From contig NZ_LT906468.1 of assembly GCF_900187125.1 (NCBI RefSeq), positions 3,224,001 to 3,288,000 on the forward strand: 64,000 nt of DNA. The letters run 5' to 3'. The DNA comes from Sphingobacterium mizutaii. Its GTDB lineage: Bacteria > Bacteroidota > Bacteroidia > Sphingobacteriales > Sphingobacteriaceae. Below the pieces are notes generated by a model. The model worked only from the letters and a program-made list of their open reading frames with translations, was not told the DNA's origin and did no database searches. Within the stretch, counting starts at the first letter, position 1. Each line of letters opens with the position of its first letter. The translations under genes and the position numbers were made by a program. This document shows, piece by piece, positions 53,227 to 63,434 of this stretch.

Positions 53227-56200
53227 ATGAAATTACAGAAACTAATCATATTAATCTTAAGCATTTTTAGCCTACAATTTGCTTATGCTCAGAACCAAAA
53301 CCTGCGTGGTCGAGTGGTTGATGAGTCTAATAATGGTATTGCCGGCGTAACAGTGATAAATGCGGCGACCAATAGGGCTATTACGGCAACTGACGACAAT
53401 GGTAACTTTGGCGTGAGTATAGCCCCAAATACAGCATTAATTTTTAAAGCTGTAGGTTTTAATCAAAGAAGAGTAACGGTGAGAGCCAACCAAACGACCT
53501 TAACGGTTCAAATGAGCTCCACTCAAGATCAGGTAGAAGAGGTCGTAGTCCGTGGATATGTGGCCCGTAAAAAGGAAAATACCACAGGTTCTTCTTTCAC
53601 ACTTGGAGAAAAGGATATCCGTGACGTCCCTACTGCCAACCTAGAGCAATTGATGCAAGGTAAGGTACCGGGATTGAACGTACAGGTAAATACCGGTGCA
53701 CCAGGTTTTAGGGGCTCAACTCAAATCCGTGGTCTTTCTACCCTTTCCACCACAGGTTCAGGTAGCGAGTCCATCTTGATGCCTACATCTCCCCTATATG
53801 TAATCGATGGGGTTCCGATGGATGCAGATAGAGCTTCAGAATTCGGTCTACAACAACAAGGACCGGGTATCTCGCCGCTTTCCTTGATCCCACCTGAGGA
53901 TGTGCAGAGCATCGAGATCTTGAAAGATGCCCAAGCGACATCACTTTACGGTTCTCAAGGTGCCTACGGGGTAATCATTATCACCACAAAACGTGGTAAT
54001 TCTCCTGTGCCTAGAATCAACTATACACACAGTACCTTCTTGAAGACTCCACCAAAATTGAGAGAGACTTTAGGAGGTAACCTAGAACGCCAAATCAAAA
54101 TCTGGCAGATTATCAATAACGCGAGAACACAGGCCGAAATTGACAGAATCATGCAAACTCCGATGCTTGCAGATAGTTTGAATGCATTCTTCAATAACTC
54201 AACAAACTGGCAATCGCTTTATTACCAAAACACATTCAACCAAAACCATAACTTAAGTTTGGATGGTGGTAATGAAATCCTTTCCTATAAATCCAATTTG
54301 GGTTATTATGGGGAAACCGGGGTAATCAAGAATACAGGCTTCAACCGTTATTCAGCCAACTTGAGAATGGATTACCGTCCTACAAAACGCTTTGAATTTA
54401 CAGGACAGGTATTTGCTCAGTTAGGTAAACAGAATAAAGGTGATGGTACAGGTATCCTTCAAACTGGGGTATCAACAGGCGGTATGAACTCTACCCTATT
54501 GCCTCCTCCGGGATTCTTCTCGGCAGACAACGATTATATCTCTGCCATTAGAACCAAAAATGATAACAGTTCCAAATTGATCCGTCCGTATGTGGAAGGT
54601 AAATTTGAGATCATCCCAGGTCTGAGATTACAGTCGGCTATGAGTTATGAATTTGCTTCAAACAATGAAGACAAATTTACACCGGCTGCAGCTGCAGGTC
54701 AGTTCTCTGAAGTCTATTCATTTGCTGGTCGCGAATCAAACCTATACAACAGAAATATCCTGAACTATACCAAGGATATCAATGAAGACCACAACATCTT
54801 TATCAACTTGTTCAATGAGGTAAGACATAACCAACGTCAGAATACCATCACCAAACAAGCGAGAACACCAAATGACCAATTCGAAGGTCCATTAGGTTTC
54901 GATGGTTATTTCTCTAGAGGTGGTGGTGTATTGTCCAACTTCAGAAATGAGAAAGCGCTATCATTTGCCCTTGCGACTACCTATAGTTACAAAAGCAAAT
55001 ATATCCTAGATCTATCCTATCGTTTGGATGGTTCCTCTGCCAATGGTTTCAAAAACCTTTATACCAAGAATCCAGCTGTCGGATTTCGTTGGAATGCACA
55101 CCATGAAGAATGGATCAAAACCCTTCCTTGGATCAACCTTGCATCCCTACGCTTTACATGGGGTGTAAACGTAATGCCAACCAGTACCTTGGAACGTATC
55201 TATGGTAAGTATGATATTTCTGGTCTTTACAATCAGATCAATGGTATCGGTATCAACTACGAATTTATTCCAAATCCAAACTTGTTGCCAGTTACCTCCA
55301 TGCAGTATAACTTAGGGGTAGACCTTACCTTCCTGAACAACAAAATTGAGATCATTTACGATACTTATTATAAGAGGGTAGAAAACCTATTGTTTGAGTC
55401 TTTCTTGAACAATACTTCCGGATTTGACAAACTTCACTCCAATGATGCTGGACTAGCAAACTATGGGCATGAGATTGCGTTGAACTTCCGCCCTCTTTCG
55501 GTCAACAGTCCATTCAACTGGACCCTGTCTATCAATGGTGCTTACAACCAAGACGTCCTATTGCAATTGCCTGACAACTTTAGAGGACAATTCATCAAAT
55601 GGGATGGTCAAGCAGATAGATTGCACATGGTAAACCGCGTAGGTACCTCAGCTTTATCAAATTACTTGTTAGAAAATATCGGAGTATACGCGACGGATGC
55701 CGATGTACCAGTGGATCCGGCTACCGGCCTTCGCTACCGTACTTCGGATGGAACTTTCTTCCAAGCTGGGGACCCAATCTACGTAGATAGAAATGGAGAT
55801 TATATTTTAGACAACCGTGACTATGCACGTGCTGGTAATACGCAACCACTATGGACTGGTGGGGTTCAAAACACTTTGAACTACAAAAACTTCCAGTTAT
55901 CGATCTATGCCTCTTACACAGCCAAGAGAACCATCTTGAACTATGCCTTAGCACAACGTCTAAACCTGTATAGAGATCCTTTTGGAGGTGGTTTAGTCGG
56001 AGGCAAAAGTGATGGAGCCACTGCCATTGTCCCTATTGAAAACTTAGATATCTGGTTGAAGGACGGTGATATTGCCAAGTATCCTTATCCATACGATTTC
56101 TCTAGAAATGGCAGTGTTCAACCATTCCGTTATGATCAGACCTTATGGGAAGAAAACGGTAGTTATTTCAAAATCAACAACATCATCTTCGCTTATGTTT

Positions 56201-56388
56201 TCGATCGTGATATGTTGAGGAGATTTAAACTAGATCGCTTCCGTATCTATGCTTCAATGGACAATGTATACTCCTTCTCTTCGTATTCAGGGCCAAACCC
56301 TGAAAACGTAACGAGCTTAGGCCGTGATGCATCAAACGGATATCCAGTACCAAGAACTTACACCCTAGGCTTCAACCTTTCATTCTAA
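53227..56388 (+). CDS. SusC-like TonB-dependent transporter 2
   Basis: 1053 residues, the regular SusC layout: signal peptide (to YAQ, residue 22), carboxypeptidase-regulatory-like domain (~27-97, RGRVVDESNNGIAGVTV), TonB box (QVEEVVVRGY, ~102-111), plug (IRDVPTANLEQLMQGKVPGL, then PLYVIDGVPMDADRA) and barrel ending in SYPVPRTYTLGFNLSF-type residues. It would import a substrate with the SusD-like lid that overlaps its stop by one base. Confidence 0.95.
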   Translation: MKLQKLIILILSIFSLQFAYAQNQNLRGRVVDESNNGIAGVTVINAATNRAITATDDNGNFGVSIAPNTALIFKAVGFNQRRVTVRANQTTLTVQMSSTQDQVEEVVVRGYVARKKENTTGSSFTLGEKDIRDVPTANLEQLMQGKVPGLNVQVNTGAPGFRGSTQIRGLSTLSTTGSGSESILMPTSPLYVIDGVPMDADRASEFGLQQQGPGISPLSLIPPEDVQSIEILKDAQATSLYGSQGAYGVIIITTKRGNSPVPRINYTHSTFLKTPPKLRETLGGNLERQIKIWQIINNARTQAEIDRIMQTPMLADSLNAFFNNSTNWQSLYYQNTFNQNHNLSLDGGNEILSYKSNLGYYGETGVIKNTGFNRYSANLRMDYRPTKRFEFTGQVFAQLGKQNKGDGTGILQTGVSTGGMNSTLLPPPGFFSADNDYISAIRTKNDNSSKLIRPYVEGKFEIIPGLRLQSAMSYEFASNNEDKFTPAAAAGQFSEVYSFAGRESNLYNRNILNYTKDINEDHNIFINLFNEVRHNQRQNTITKQARTPNDQFEGPLGFDGYFSRGGGVLSNFRNEKALSFALATTYSYKSKYILDLSYRLDGSSANGFKNLYTKNPAVGFRWNAHHEEWIKTLPWINLASLRFTWGVNVMPTSTLERIYGKYDISGLYNQINGIGINYEFIPNPNLLPVTSMQYNLGVDLTFLNNKIEIIYDTYYKRVENLLFESFLNNTSGFDKLHSNDAGLANYGHEIALNFRPLSVNSPFNWTLSINGAYNQDVLLQLPDNFRGQFIKWDGQADRLHMVNRVGTSALSNYLLENIGVYATDADVPVDPATGLRYRTSDGTFFQAGDPIYVDRNGDYILDNRDYARAGNTQPLWTGGVQNTLNYKNFQLSIYASYTAKRTILNYALAQRLNLYRDPFGGGLVGGKSDGATAIVPIENLDIWLKDGDIAKYPYPYDFSRNGSVQPFRYDQTLWEENGSYFKINNIIFAYVFDRDMLRRFKLDRFRIYASMDNVYSFSSYSGPNPENVTSLGRDASNGYPVPRTYTLGFNLSF

Positions 56389-57938
56389 TGACTATGAAAA
56401 ATTTGATAAAAAATAAATTAGCTGTAATTGGACTTGGGATTGCCTTAGGGTTCAGTGCAACCAGCTGTAATAAATATCTAACCGTAGAGCCTATTGACCG
56501 ATTGACAGGTAATAACTATTACCTATCCCAACAGGATGTTGAATCCAATATGGCCTTTATGTACGCTAGGTTCTTTGAAAAGATCAATGAAACCTGGGTA
56601 ATGGGCGCAATTGGAGAAGCTAGATCCGGGGAAATATTTGTTTCTGATGGCGCTAATAGCTACAGCCAAAGAAAGGTAATCGAGGTCTTAGGCAAAAACC
56701 AATTACCTGTCGCCATGTATTCTTCGCAGTTCGACTGGTATAGATTATATGTGATCAGCGATTGGAAAAAGTACTATCAAGTCATCCAAAGTGCCAATAT
56801 TCTAATTGAAAAATTAGAAGAAGGTATCCCTGGGGTTACTGGTTCTGATCAGAGCAGGTACATAGCCGAAGCAAAATTCATCCGCTCATTTACCTACTTC
56901 TGGATGGTCAGGTTATATGGTGATGTACCGTATTATACCGACCCATACCATACTGACCCACTTCCTCGTGAAAACATGGTTTCAGTGTTGAATAAATGTA
57001 TTGCTGACCTGACTCCACAAAAAGATCTAATGCCTTGGTCATTGAATGATCCAGGACTTAGAGGGGCAAGACCTGCAAAAGGTGCCATTATCGCCTTGTT
57101 GATGCACATGAACATGTGGAATTCAAGTTTCGATCCGGGCAACAAACAAAAGTACTTGACAGAAGCAGCGGCCCTTGGCAAGCAATTGATCGACAGCAAG
57201 CAACATAAACTGGTTGCTCCGTTCACTGACCAAAACTGGGCAGTTGTCACAAAAGGTAGAAGTGAAGAATCCCTTTTTGAGTTCTACAAGAGTATCAACT
57301 ACGGAGACAATGTAGCCGCTTTAGCGCCATTCTGGGATCACTTCTTGCGTTGGCCATATAAATTCCCTCGTTTCAACAACCAGTTGAGCCACTGTTATTT
57401 TATCTCTTCCTACATGAACCAGATCTTCCCGGAAGGTGATGCAGACAAGAGAAGAGAGATGTGGTTTGAAGATATTACTTCAGACAATGGACGGTTTGTG
57501 TTGAGAAAGTTCGGTACCAACGTGTATGCTTCTGGAAACGAAGATAAAAACCCTGACAATACCTTCAGTATTTTCCGCTATGCTGATGCTATCCTACTTT
57601 ACGCTGAGGCCTGTGCCGAATTAGGTAAAGATGCAGAAGCAACAGCCGCAGTGAACTTGGTTCGTGATCGTGCTCAAGCCTCCCGTTATAGCGGTGGCGG
57701 TGGTGCTGATTTGAAGAACTTTATATTCCTAGAAAGAGAAAGGGAATTGATCGGTGAAGGCCATCGTTATTTTGACCTGATCCGTACCCGTAGGATCCTG
57801 AGCTCAGAATGGACCATGTCCCCGCTTACACTGGATCAATACAACCGTGGCGGTTGGACTTGGCCTATCGACCCGTCGGCCTTGAACAACAACCCGCACA
57901 TGAAATTAAATGAATACTGGACTACAATTGGACGATAA
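56388..57938 (+). CDS. SusD/RagB-like surface lipoprotein 2
   Basis: 516 residues (MTMKNLIKNKL..., lipid Cys27 in GFSATSC); a start at 56394 is equally possible. SusD features are AKFIRSFTYFWMVRLYGDVPYY and the C-terminal LERERELIGEGHRYFDLIRT, then WPIDPSALNNNPHMKLNEYW. It is the partner of SusC-2 and its ATG overlaps that gene's stop (TAATG). Confidence 0.95.
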   Translation: MTMKNLIKNKLAVIGLGIALGFSATSCNKYLTVEPIDRLTGNNYYLSQQDVESNMAFMYARFFEKINETWVMGAIGEARSGEIFVSDGANSYSQRKVIEVLGKNQLPVAMYSSQFDWYRLYVISDWKKYYQVIQSANILIEKLEEGIPGVTGSDQSRYIAEAKFIRSFTYFWMVRLYGDVPYYTDPYHTDPLPRENMVSVLNKCIADLTPQKDLMPWSLNDPGLRGARPAKGAIIALLMHMNMWNSSFDPGNKQKYLTEAAALGKQLIDSKQHKLVAPFTDQNWAVVTKGRSEESLFEFYKSINYGDNVAALAPFWDHFLRWPYKFPRFNNQLSHCYFISSYMNQIFPEGDADKRREMWFEDITSDNGRFVLRKFGTNVYASGNEDKNPDNTFSIFRYADAILLYAEACAELGKDAEATAAVNLVRDRAQASRYSGGGGADLKNFIFLERERELIGEGHRYFDLIRTRRILSSEWTMSPLTLDQYNRGGWTWPIDPSALNNNPHMKLNEYWTTIGR

Positions 57939-57939
57939 G

Positions 57940-58695
57940 ATGAAAAAGATATTTAAACCCCTGCACATCGCTCTTTTCCTTTTCGGAATCCTGTTTATAA
58001 GCAGCTGTAATAAAGATGATTATTATGAGGATGGTGGATTGGCAAATGCTGAATTTAACGGTACTATTTTGGAATACCTGGAATCGAAACCGGTATTATT
58101 TGATTCCTTAGTCCAAGTCATCAAACTTGCTGGCCTAGAAAATGAATTCAAGACCAAAGAGTTTACCTTTTTTGCACCATCGGATCCGGATATCAAGCAA
58201 TTGATCGGAACCATTAGGACTGGCAATTCACTCAACACCTATCTCTACAACCGAGGATTGGATACCATCCAAAAACTGAGTGATATTGACTCGGCAATCT
58301 GGAGAAAAAACTTGTTGCGCTATATGTTTAATGGAAAGAATAAACTGGCAGATTATCCACAGATCGACTTCTCTTTGATGGGTACCTATCCAGGACAAAA
58401 CTACATTTCTCAATCGGGGTATGTATCCAATATTGGTGTAGTTTTCAATGATATTGTTCAGATGAGTGGTGCAACAGAAGTGTCAAGATTGAAATACAAA
58501 GGCTACAGACAATTGCACCTGTCCTTTTTCCCTGATGCTTCCAATCCAGATTGGTATGTCAGTTACCCAATAGGTACGTCAGACATACAACCCAACAACG
58601 GTATAATCCATGTATTGGACTACACCAAAAGTGTATTTGGACTGTACCCAGGTTCGGAAGAATTTATCCTAGATGTTGCTCAAAGTAAACGATAA
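57940..58695 (+). CDS. Fasciclin-domain lipoprotein
   Basis: 251 residues from the ATG at 57940, one base after the SusD stop; the upstream in-frame start is inside the SusD gene. Lipoprotein signal (GILFISSC, Cys23), then one fasciclin domain (GTILEYLESKPVLFDSLVQV, TFFAPSDPDIKQL, NNGIIHVLDYTKSVFGLYPG). It resembles the N-terminal half of the 50999 protein but lacks the F5/8C part. Fasciclin domains mediate adhesion; here probably surface binding next to transporter 2. Confidence 0.9.
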   Translation: MKKIFKPLHIALFLFGILFISSCNKDDYYEDGGLANAEFNGTILEYLESKPVLFDSLVQVIKLAGLENEFKTKEFTFFAPSDPDIKQLIGTIRTGNSLNTYLYNRGLDTIQKLSDIDSAIWRKNLLRYMFNGKNKLADYPQIDFSLMGTYPGQNYISQSGYVSNIGVVFNDIVQMSGATEVSRLKYKGYRQLHLSFFPDASNPDWYVSYPIGTSDIQPNNGIIHVLDYTKSVFGLYPGSEEFILDVAQSKR

Positions 58696-58699
58696 AATT

Positions 58700-60310
58700 A
58701 TGAACAAGTTAGCTAAATATTATATATTCATTTTTGCGGTCTTCGGATTGTTCTCTTGTTCCAAAGAAATGGATTACCATGCTGAACCTTATCAGGAAGG
58801 TAAAGAAGCTTTGGGCATTGTACTGGAACGTACGCAAAAACCCGCACCTGAAACAGGTGGTCCAGGTACCCAAGTGAAATTCAAGGTGTCTGGTCTGGCG
58901 GCCCATAAAGACAAAGCCATTTTCAACTTCAATGGCCAAAAGGCAGAAATAGTATCCATTACCGATTCTGAGATCACCGTTAAAGTGCCAGAATTCGCCA
59001 GTACCGGTATTACCAGTATCCTGATTGATGATATCATTTTTTACGGTCCAAATTTCTTTGTTCAAGGAAAGGTGAAAATAGACCCTTCTTGGCAAGCGAC
59101 CTATGGTGCCTCAGGTGGTGGTATCTATGATATCTTACAAACCGTAGAGGAGAAAAACATCCTAATCGGATCTTTTACCAATTATGAAAATAAAGGTAAT
59201 ATCAAACCGACCAATAGAATTGTCAGGACCTTTAAAAATGGACAGTTTGATGCTAGTTTCCGTCCTGGAAATGGTGTACAAGGTTTCTTGAGTAATATTG
59301 TCCAAATCCAAAACGCGTACTACATCGCGGGAAATTTCTCTGGTTATGATCAGCGAACTGACAATATCTCCAATTTGACCCGTATCAACTTAGTGGGACA
59401 GATCGATACCATGGCCGTAAAACCATATCGCCCGCCACACTTACCGGATACCATCAAATACTACCCTAAATTCAATGGTGGATTCAATAGTATGATCCAT
59501 ACTATCAATGAACACAATGGAAAAATATTAGCCGTTGGAGATTTTAGATATCATATCCATAGAACTTACGGTAAACCAAACTACCTAGAGACCAGAGATT
59601 CGGTGATCCTAGACAGTACCGAGATCCGCTCAGTAGCCTTATTGAACCTCGATGGTAGCCTAGACAAGACTTTCCGTTTTTCAGGAGGCAAAGCATTTGC
59701 AGGTGCTAATGGCCCTACCAAAGGCTTCTACCACAAAACCGGAAGTTTAAAGGGTAAAACCGTTATCTATGGTTCCTTCACCAGTTTTGACTCGGAAGCA
59801 CATGGATATATCGTCCGCCTAAATGCTGACGGAACGGTAGACAAGACCTTCAACGTCGGAAAAGGTGCCAGCTATAAAGTGGAAAGTGTGACTTATAACG
59901 AGAAGACTGGAAAATATATGTTGACCGGAGATTTCAAAACCTTTAACGGCGTAAATACACCAAAATTGGTGATGCTGAATTCCAACGGAACTATTGACAA
60001 TACCTTTAAGGTTAAAGCATTCAATGAAGGTTCCAATACTAGGTATGCACTACAGTTGGAAGATGGTCTCATTGCGGTATCTGGTTATTTCCTTTCTTAC
60101 AATGGAATAGCAAGGACTAACTTTATGATCATCGACGCGAAAGGTGACCTAGTGAAAGGCATGAACAATACCGGTTTAGTAGGCGGATTGATTTCGAAAA
60201 TGTATGAAACCAAGTCTGATGATGGTAAAAGAGCCATCCTATTGTTGGGTGATTTCTTCAAATTCGACAACATAGATGCTAGAGGTATTACTAGAATAAC
60301 CATTGAATAA
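58700..60310 (+). CDS. Lipoprotein with IPT/TIG-like domain and delta-60 repeat propeller
   Basis: 536 residues from the ATG at 58700 (lipid Cys20, FGLFSC). Residues ~30-115 look like an IPT/TIG immunoglobulin-type domain (GTQVKFKVSGLAAHKDKAIF). The rest contains about six delta-60-type repeats, recognisable by units such as LNLDGSLDKTFRFSGGKAF and RLNADGTVDKTFNVGKGASY, ending with GITRITIE. Such repeats form beta-propeller or solenoid binding surfaces. In databases this family is probably DUF5008; that label is from memory. Possible role: substrate capture on the cell surface. Confidence 0.75.
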   Translation: MNKLAKYYIFIFAVFGLFSCSKEMDYHAEPYQEGKEALGIVLERTQKPAPETGGPGTQVKFKVSGLAAHKDKAIFNFNGQKAEIVSITDSEITVKVPEFASTGITSILIDDIIFYGPNFFVQGKVKIDPSWQATYGASGGGIYDILQTVEEKNILIGSFTNYENKGNIKPTNRIVRTFKNGQFDASFRPGNGVQGFLSNIVQIQNAYYIAGNFSGYDQRTDNISNLTRINLVGQIDTMAVKPYRPPHLPDTIKYYPKFNGGFNSMIHTINEHNGKILAVGDFRYHIHRTYGKPNYLETRDSVILDSTEIRSVALLNLDGSLDKTFRFSGGKAFAGANGPTKGFYHKTGSLKGKTVIYGSFTSFDSEAHGYIVRLNADGTVDKTFNVGKGASYKVESVTYNEKTGKYMLTGDFKTFNGVNTPKLVMLNSNGTIDNTFKVKAFNEGSNTRYALQLEDGLIAVSGYFLSYNGIARTNFMIIDAKGDLVKGMNNTGLVGGLISKMYETKSDDGKRAILLLGDFFKFDNIDARGITRITIE

Positions 60311-60320
60311 ACTCCTAATT

Positions 60321-62039
60321 ATGAAGAAACGTATTTTAAACTCCATTTCAGCCATTATGCTGATAATTCTGGGCCTTAATATCACTTCCTGTCAGGAGGA
60401 ATTCTCTAAGGTTATTCCAGAAAACGACACGGATACCGTAGATGTGATCTACGGTACTCCAAAAGTATTGTTATTGATAGCCGATGGTGCCCGCGGCGAG
60501 TCCGTACGCACCTCCAATGTGACGACGATCAATGCCCTTCTTCCCCACTCTATCTATTCATGGGTTTCACTAAGTGAAGAAAATGCTGCAGGTATTTCTT
60601 CCAACTGGGCCAATTTGTTCACCGGTGTAAACTATACCAAACATGGCGTGCGGGAAAATGACCTAGAGGCCAATAAATTTGATGCTTATCCTCTATTGGC
60701 TGCCAGGATCAAAGAATCATCTGGTGATTCCATCAAGATGAGCACTATCAGTCCGAATGCTACCTTCCTTAAATATTTTGGTGCCAATACCAAAGCGCAG
60801 GCTGCCCAAAACGATGAGGATGTAACCACTAAAGTAATCAATGACTTGAAAGACGAAAAGCTCTCTTTCATTACAGGTCATTTTACAGCGATCGATGCTG
60901 CCGGAAAAACCGCAGGCTACGATGTCTCTAAACCAGCATATAAGGCTGCTATCGAAAAGTTTGATGGACAGGTTGGTCAGATCATCAAAGCCTTGGAAGC
61001 AAGACCGAATTACGCTAAGGAAAATTGGATGGTGATCATCACTTCGAGTCAAGGTGGCGAATATGAAATCCCACCTGCACAAAATGACAATACCATCTTT
61101 AGTAATGCGGCACTGAATACCTTCACTATTATTTATTCGCCAAAATATGCGACCAAATTTATCGGTAAGCCATTTATTGGAAATAAGTTCATCGGTGATT
61201 TTATGCGCTTCAACGCAGAGAACTATGCTCAATTGGATGTTGGTGACAACAGTATTTTCAATCTTGATAACACTGACTTCACGATCGAACTGAAAATCAA
61301 AAAGAACAAAGGTCGCGACAATAACTATGCCTTCTGGTATCCTTCCATTATCGGCAAGAGACAACATTGGCAAGGCGGTTGGGGCGAAGATCCAAGCGGC
61401 ATCGGTTGGGTAATCCACTTAGATGGGGAGTCCTGGATTTTCAATGCCCGCGGGGATAAAGGTACCGGTGAAGTGAAAGCTGGCCGCAACATGAACCGTG
61501 GTACTTGGAACTCGATCGCTGTCACTGGACAGATGGTAGATGGCAAGAGAACCGTTAGGTTGTTTACCAATGGCGAACAAACCAAAGAAGCTGATATTAC
61601 AGGCTGGGGTTCCATTACATCGGATGCCAAATTCCGCATCGGTTTCCTAGAGACTCGTGAAGGCTGGCGTTCCGATGCCTACATAGCCGATGTGAAATTC
61701 TGGAAAGAGGCTCTTTCTCCAGAAACCATCAAACAATACAGTTGTGATGTAGGTATTGTATCAAACCATCCGAACATTAATTTCTTGGCTGCCTATTGGC
61801 CAATGAATTCAAAGGATGCAACAACCATCGTGGATGAAGGTCCATTAGGTGCAAACCTGAAAACAAACGGAACTTATCCGATTACCACATTGAACGATTT
61901 CATTTGTGCGCCTACTTCGTCAACATTGAGTTCAATGGTACCTAGAAATATCGATATCTCCACGCAAATTATCAGTTGGTTGAAAGTACCAAGACAATTG
62001 AGCTGGGGTCTTGATGGTCGTGTTTGGATTGATAAATAA
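60321..62039 (+). CDS. Alkaline-phosphatase-superfamily pseudoenzyme with LamG-like domain (DUF4983-like)
   Basis: 572 residues from the ATG at 60321 (lipid Cys24, NITSC). Residues ~48-290 follow a type I phosphodiesterase fold (VLLLIADGARGES, then WANLFTGVNYTKHGV). Expected metal ligands are largely gone: HFTAIDAAGK (187-196) where family enzymes have HxDExDxxGH, and SSQGG (242-246) where they have SDHGG. Residues ~300-500 are a LamG/concanavalin-like domain (DFTIELKIKKNKGRDNNYAF, NRGTWNSIAVTGQMVDGKRT). I infer a glycan-binding pseudoenzyme on the surface. Confidence 0.8.
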   Translation: MKKRILNSISAIMLIILGLNITSCQEEFSKVIPENDTDTVDVIYGTPKVLLLIADGARGESVRTSNVTTINALLPHSIYSWVSLSEENAAGISSNWANLFTGVNYTKHGVRENDLEANKFDAYPLLAARIKESSGDSIKMSTISPNATFLKYFGANTKAQAAQNDEDVTTKVINDLKDEKLSFITGHFTAIDAAGKTAGYDVSKPAYKAAIEKFDGQVGQIIKALEARPNYAKENWMVIITSSQGGEYEIPPAQNDNTIFSNAALNTFTIIYSPKYATKFIGKPFIGNKFIGDFMRFNAENYAQLDVGDNSIFNLDNTDFTIELKIKKNKGRDNNYAFWYPSIIGKRQHWQGGWGEDPSGIGWVIHLDGESWIFNARGDKGTGEVKAGRNMNRGTWNSIAVTGQMVDGKRTVRLFTNGEQTKEADITGWGSITSDAKFRIGFLETREGWRSDAYIADVKFWKEALSPETIKQYSCDVGIVSNHPNINFLAAYWPMNSKDATTIVDEGPLGANLKTNGTYPITTLNDFICAPTSSTLSSMVPRNIDISTQIISWLKVPRQLSWGLDGRVWIDK

Positions 62040-62050
62040 ACCTATAGATT

Positions 62051-63427
62051 ATGAAAACCATATTGAAATTATTCAAAAATATATACCTGCCGATCCTTTG
62101 TATTTCCGTCTTGTTCGGATGTAAGGATACAGCCTTGGAGGATTTCTCCCTCAAACCGGGCTCTGCTACGACGGTGGGTTCGGGGGACATCGCTGGTGGC
62201 ATTACGAAAACCAATGAACAGATCACCGTTCCGGTAAGTATCAAACTGAGCACGCCCGCTTCTAAAGCTTTTGATGTAAACCTAGCGGTGAATCAGAAAG
62301 CTGCAGCGGACCATATCAAAAACAAGAACCTAGGCAGTAATTACATTGCTATCAAGCCAGAATCTATCTTTTTACCAAACAGTACCAAGGTTAATTTCGG
62401 AGCAGATTCAGCAGTGTTCAATGTTACGATAACCCGTACCGAGGTGGAAAAATATTTCGGAAAGAACATTGTCATTGGCTATAGCATTACCAATGCTGGA
62501 AAAGGAAACAACATTGATAAAAACAATGCTACGGGGGTACTAATCCTGAAAGTTAATGACCTGATCACAGAGTCAGACATACATTTCATTTCCTTAACCA
62601 ATGGTGCAGGTGCGGTCTTAGAAGCTAAAAACCAAGTAAATTATGTCAGCTCATCCTCTGGGATGACCATACCATTGGGCATTAGCTTAGCAAGTTTCCC
62701 TGGTTCTGCTTTCACGGTGGAGGTGGTTACTTCGACGGATACCATCGCCCAATTGATTAAAGCTGGAACACTACCAGCAAATACCATCGGGCTAACACCG
62801 GAGCAATATACTATTCCTAGTAAGGTATTGGTTCCAAGCAATGCGAAATCAGCAGGTCTTGAAATCAACGTTCCTTGGTCGGTAGTCAATGCTAATCTGG
62901 ACAAAAAACTGGCTGTATTGGTAAAACTAAGCTCTTCTACCCTACATGTGCTCAATCCACAGAAAAACTATAGCATCATATTGATCGATTCTGAAAACGT
63001 GGTTGAGGTGGATGTAACGAATCAAGGCGAATATTTCTACAGTAGGGATAATGGAAACCAAAATGAAAATGCTGTCAAATTGATTGACAACAACTACAAC
63101 AGTAAGTTCCTATTGTTCGATTTCGTAGACCTAGAGCTGAAACTGGTATATGATGAGCCACAGAAGATCGGTGCTTATACCTTCACTTCAGGAAATGATG
63201 CCCAAGAAAGAGATCCAGCAGAATGGGTGCTTTATGGATCCAATGATGGAACCACTTGGGAAGCCTTGGATACACGCAGAACAGAAGTTTTCAATAACCG
63301 TACAGAAACTAAACGCTTTAACATTCAATTCCCTAAAGCGTACAAACAGTTCAAGCTACATATTGAAAGAACGAGAAGCAGTAGTTTATTCCAGATGGCG
63401 GAATGGAGAATGGTTAGAATTCCTTAA
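62051..63427 (+). CDS. Lipoprotein with two DUF1735-like domains and an F5/8C domain
   Basis: 458 residues (lipid Cys24, SVLFGC). Two DUF1735-type beta-sandwich domains (about 40-165 with IKLSTPASKAFDVNLAVNQ, and 180-310 with ISLASFPGSAFTVEVVTSTD) precede a C-terminal F5/8 type C domain (~325-458). That last domain is visibly related to the one at 51670-52099: both share ERDP followed by W and a SxDG motif (ERDPAEWVLYGSNDGTTWEA). DUF1735 domains occur in surface glycan-binding and endoglycosidase-associated lipoproteins. Confidence 0.85.
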   Translation: MKTILKLFKNIYLPILCISVLFGCKDTALEDFSLKPGSATTVGSGDIAGGITKTNEQITVPVSIKLSTPASKAFDVNLAVNQKAAADHIKNKNLGSNYIAIKPESIFLPNSTKVNFGADSAVFNVTITRTEVEKYFGKNIVIGYSITNAGKGNNIDKNNATGVLILKVNDLITESDIHFISLTNGAGAVLEAKNQVNYVSSSSGMTIPLGISLASFPGSAFTVEVVTSTDTIAQLIKAGTLPANTIGLTPEQYTIPSKVLVPSNAKSAGLEINVPWSVVNANLDKKLAVLVKLSSSTLHVLNPQKNYSIILIDSENVVEVDVTNQGEYFYSRDNGNQNENAVKLIDNNYNSKFLLFDFVDLELKLVYDEPQKIGAYTFTSGNDAQERDPAEWVLYGSNDGTTWEALDTRRTEVFNNRTETKRFNIQFPKAYKQFKLHIERTRSSSLFQMAEWRMVRIP

Positions 63428-63434
63428 CAATTAC

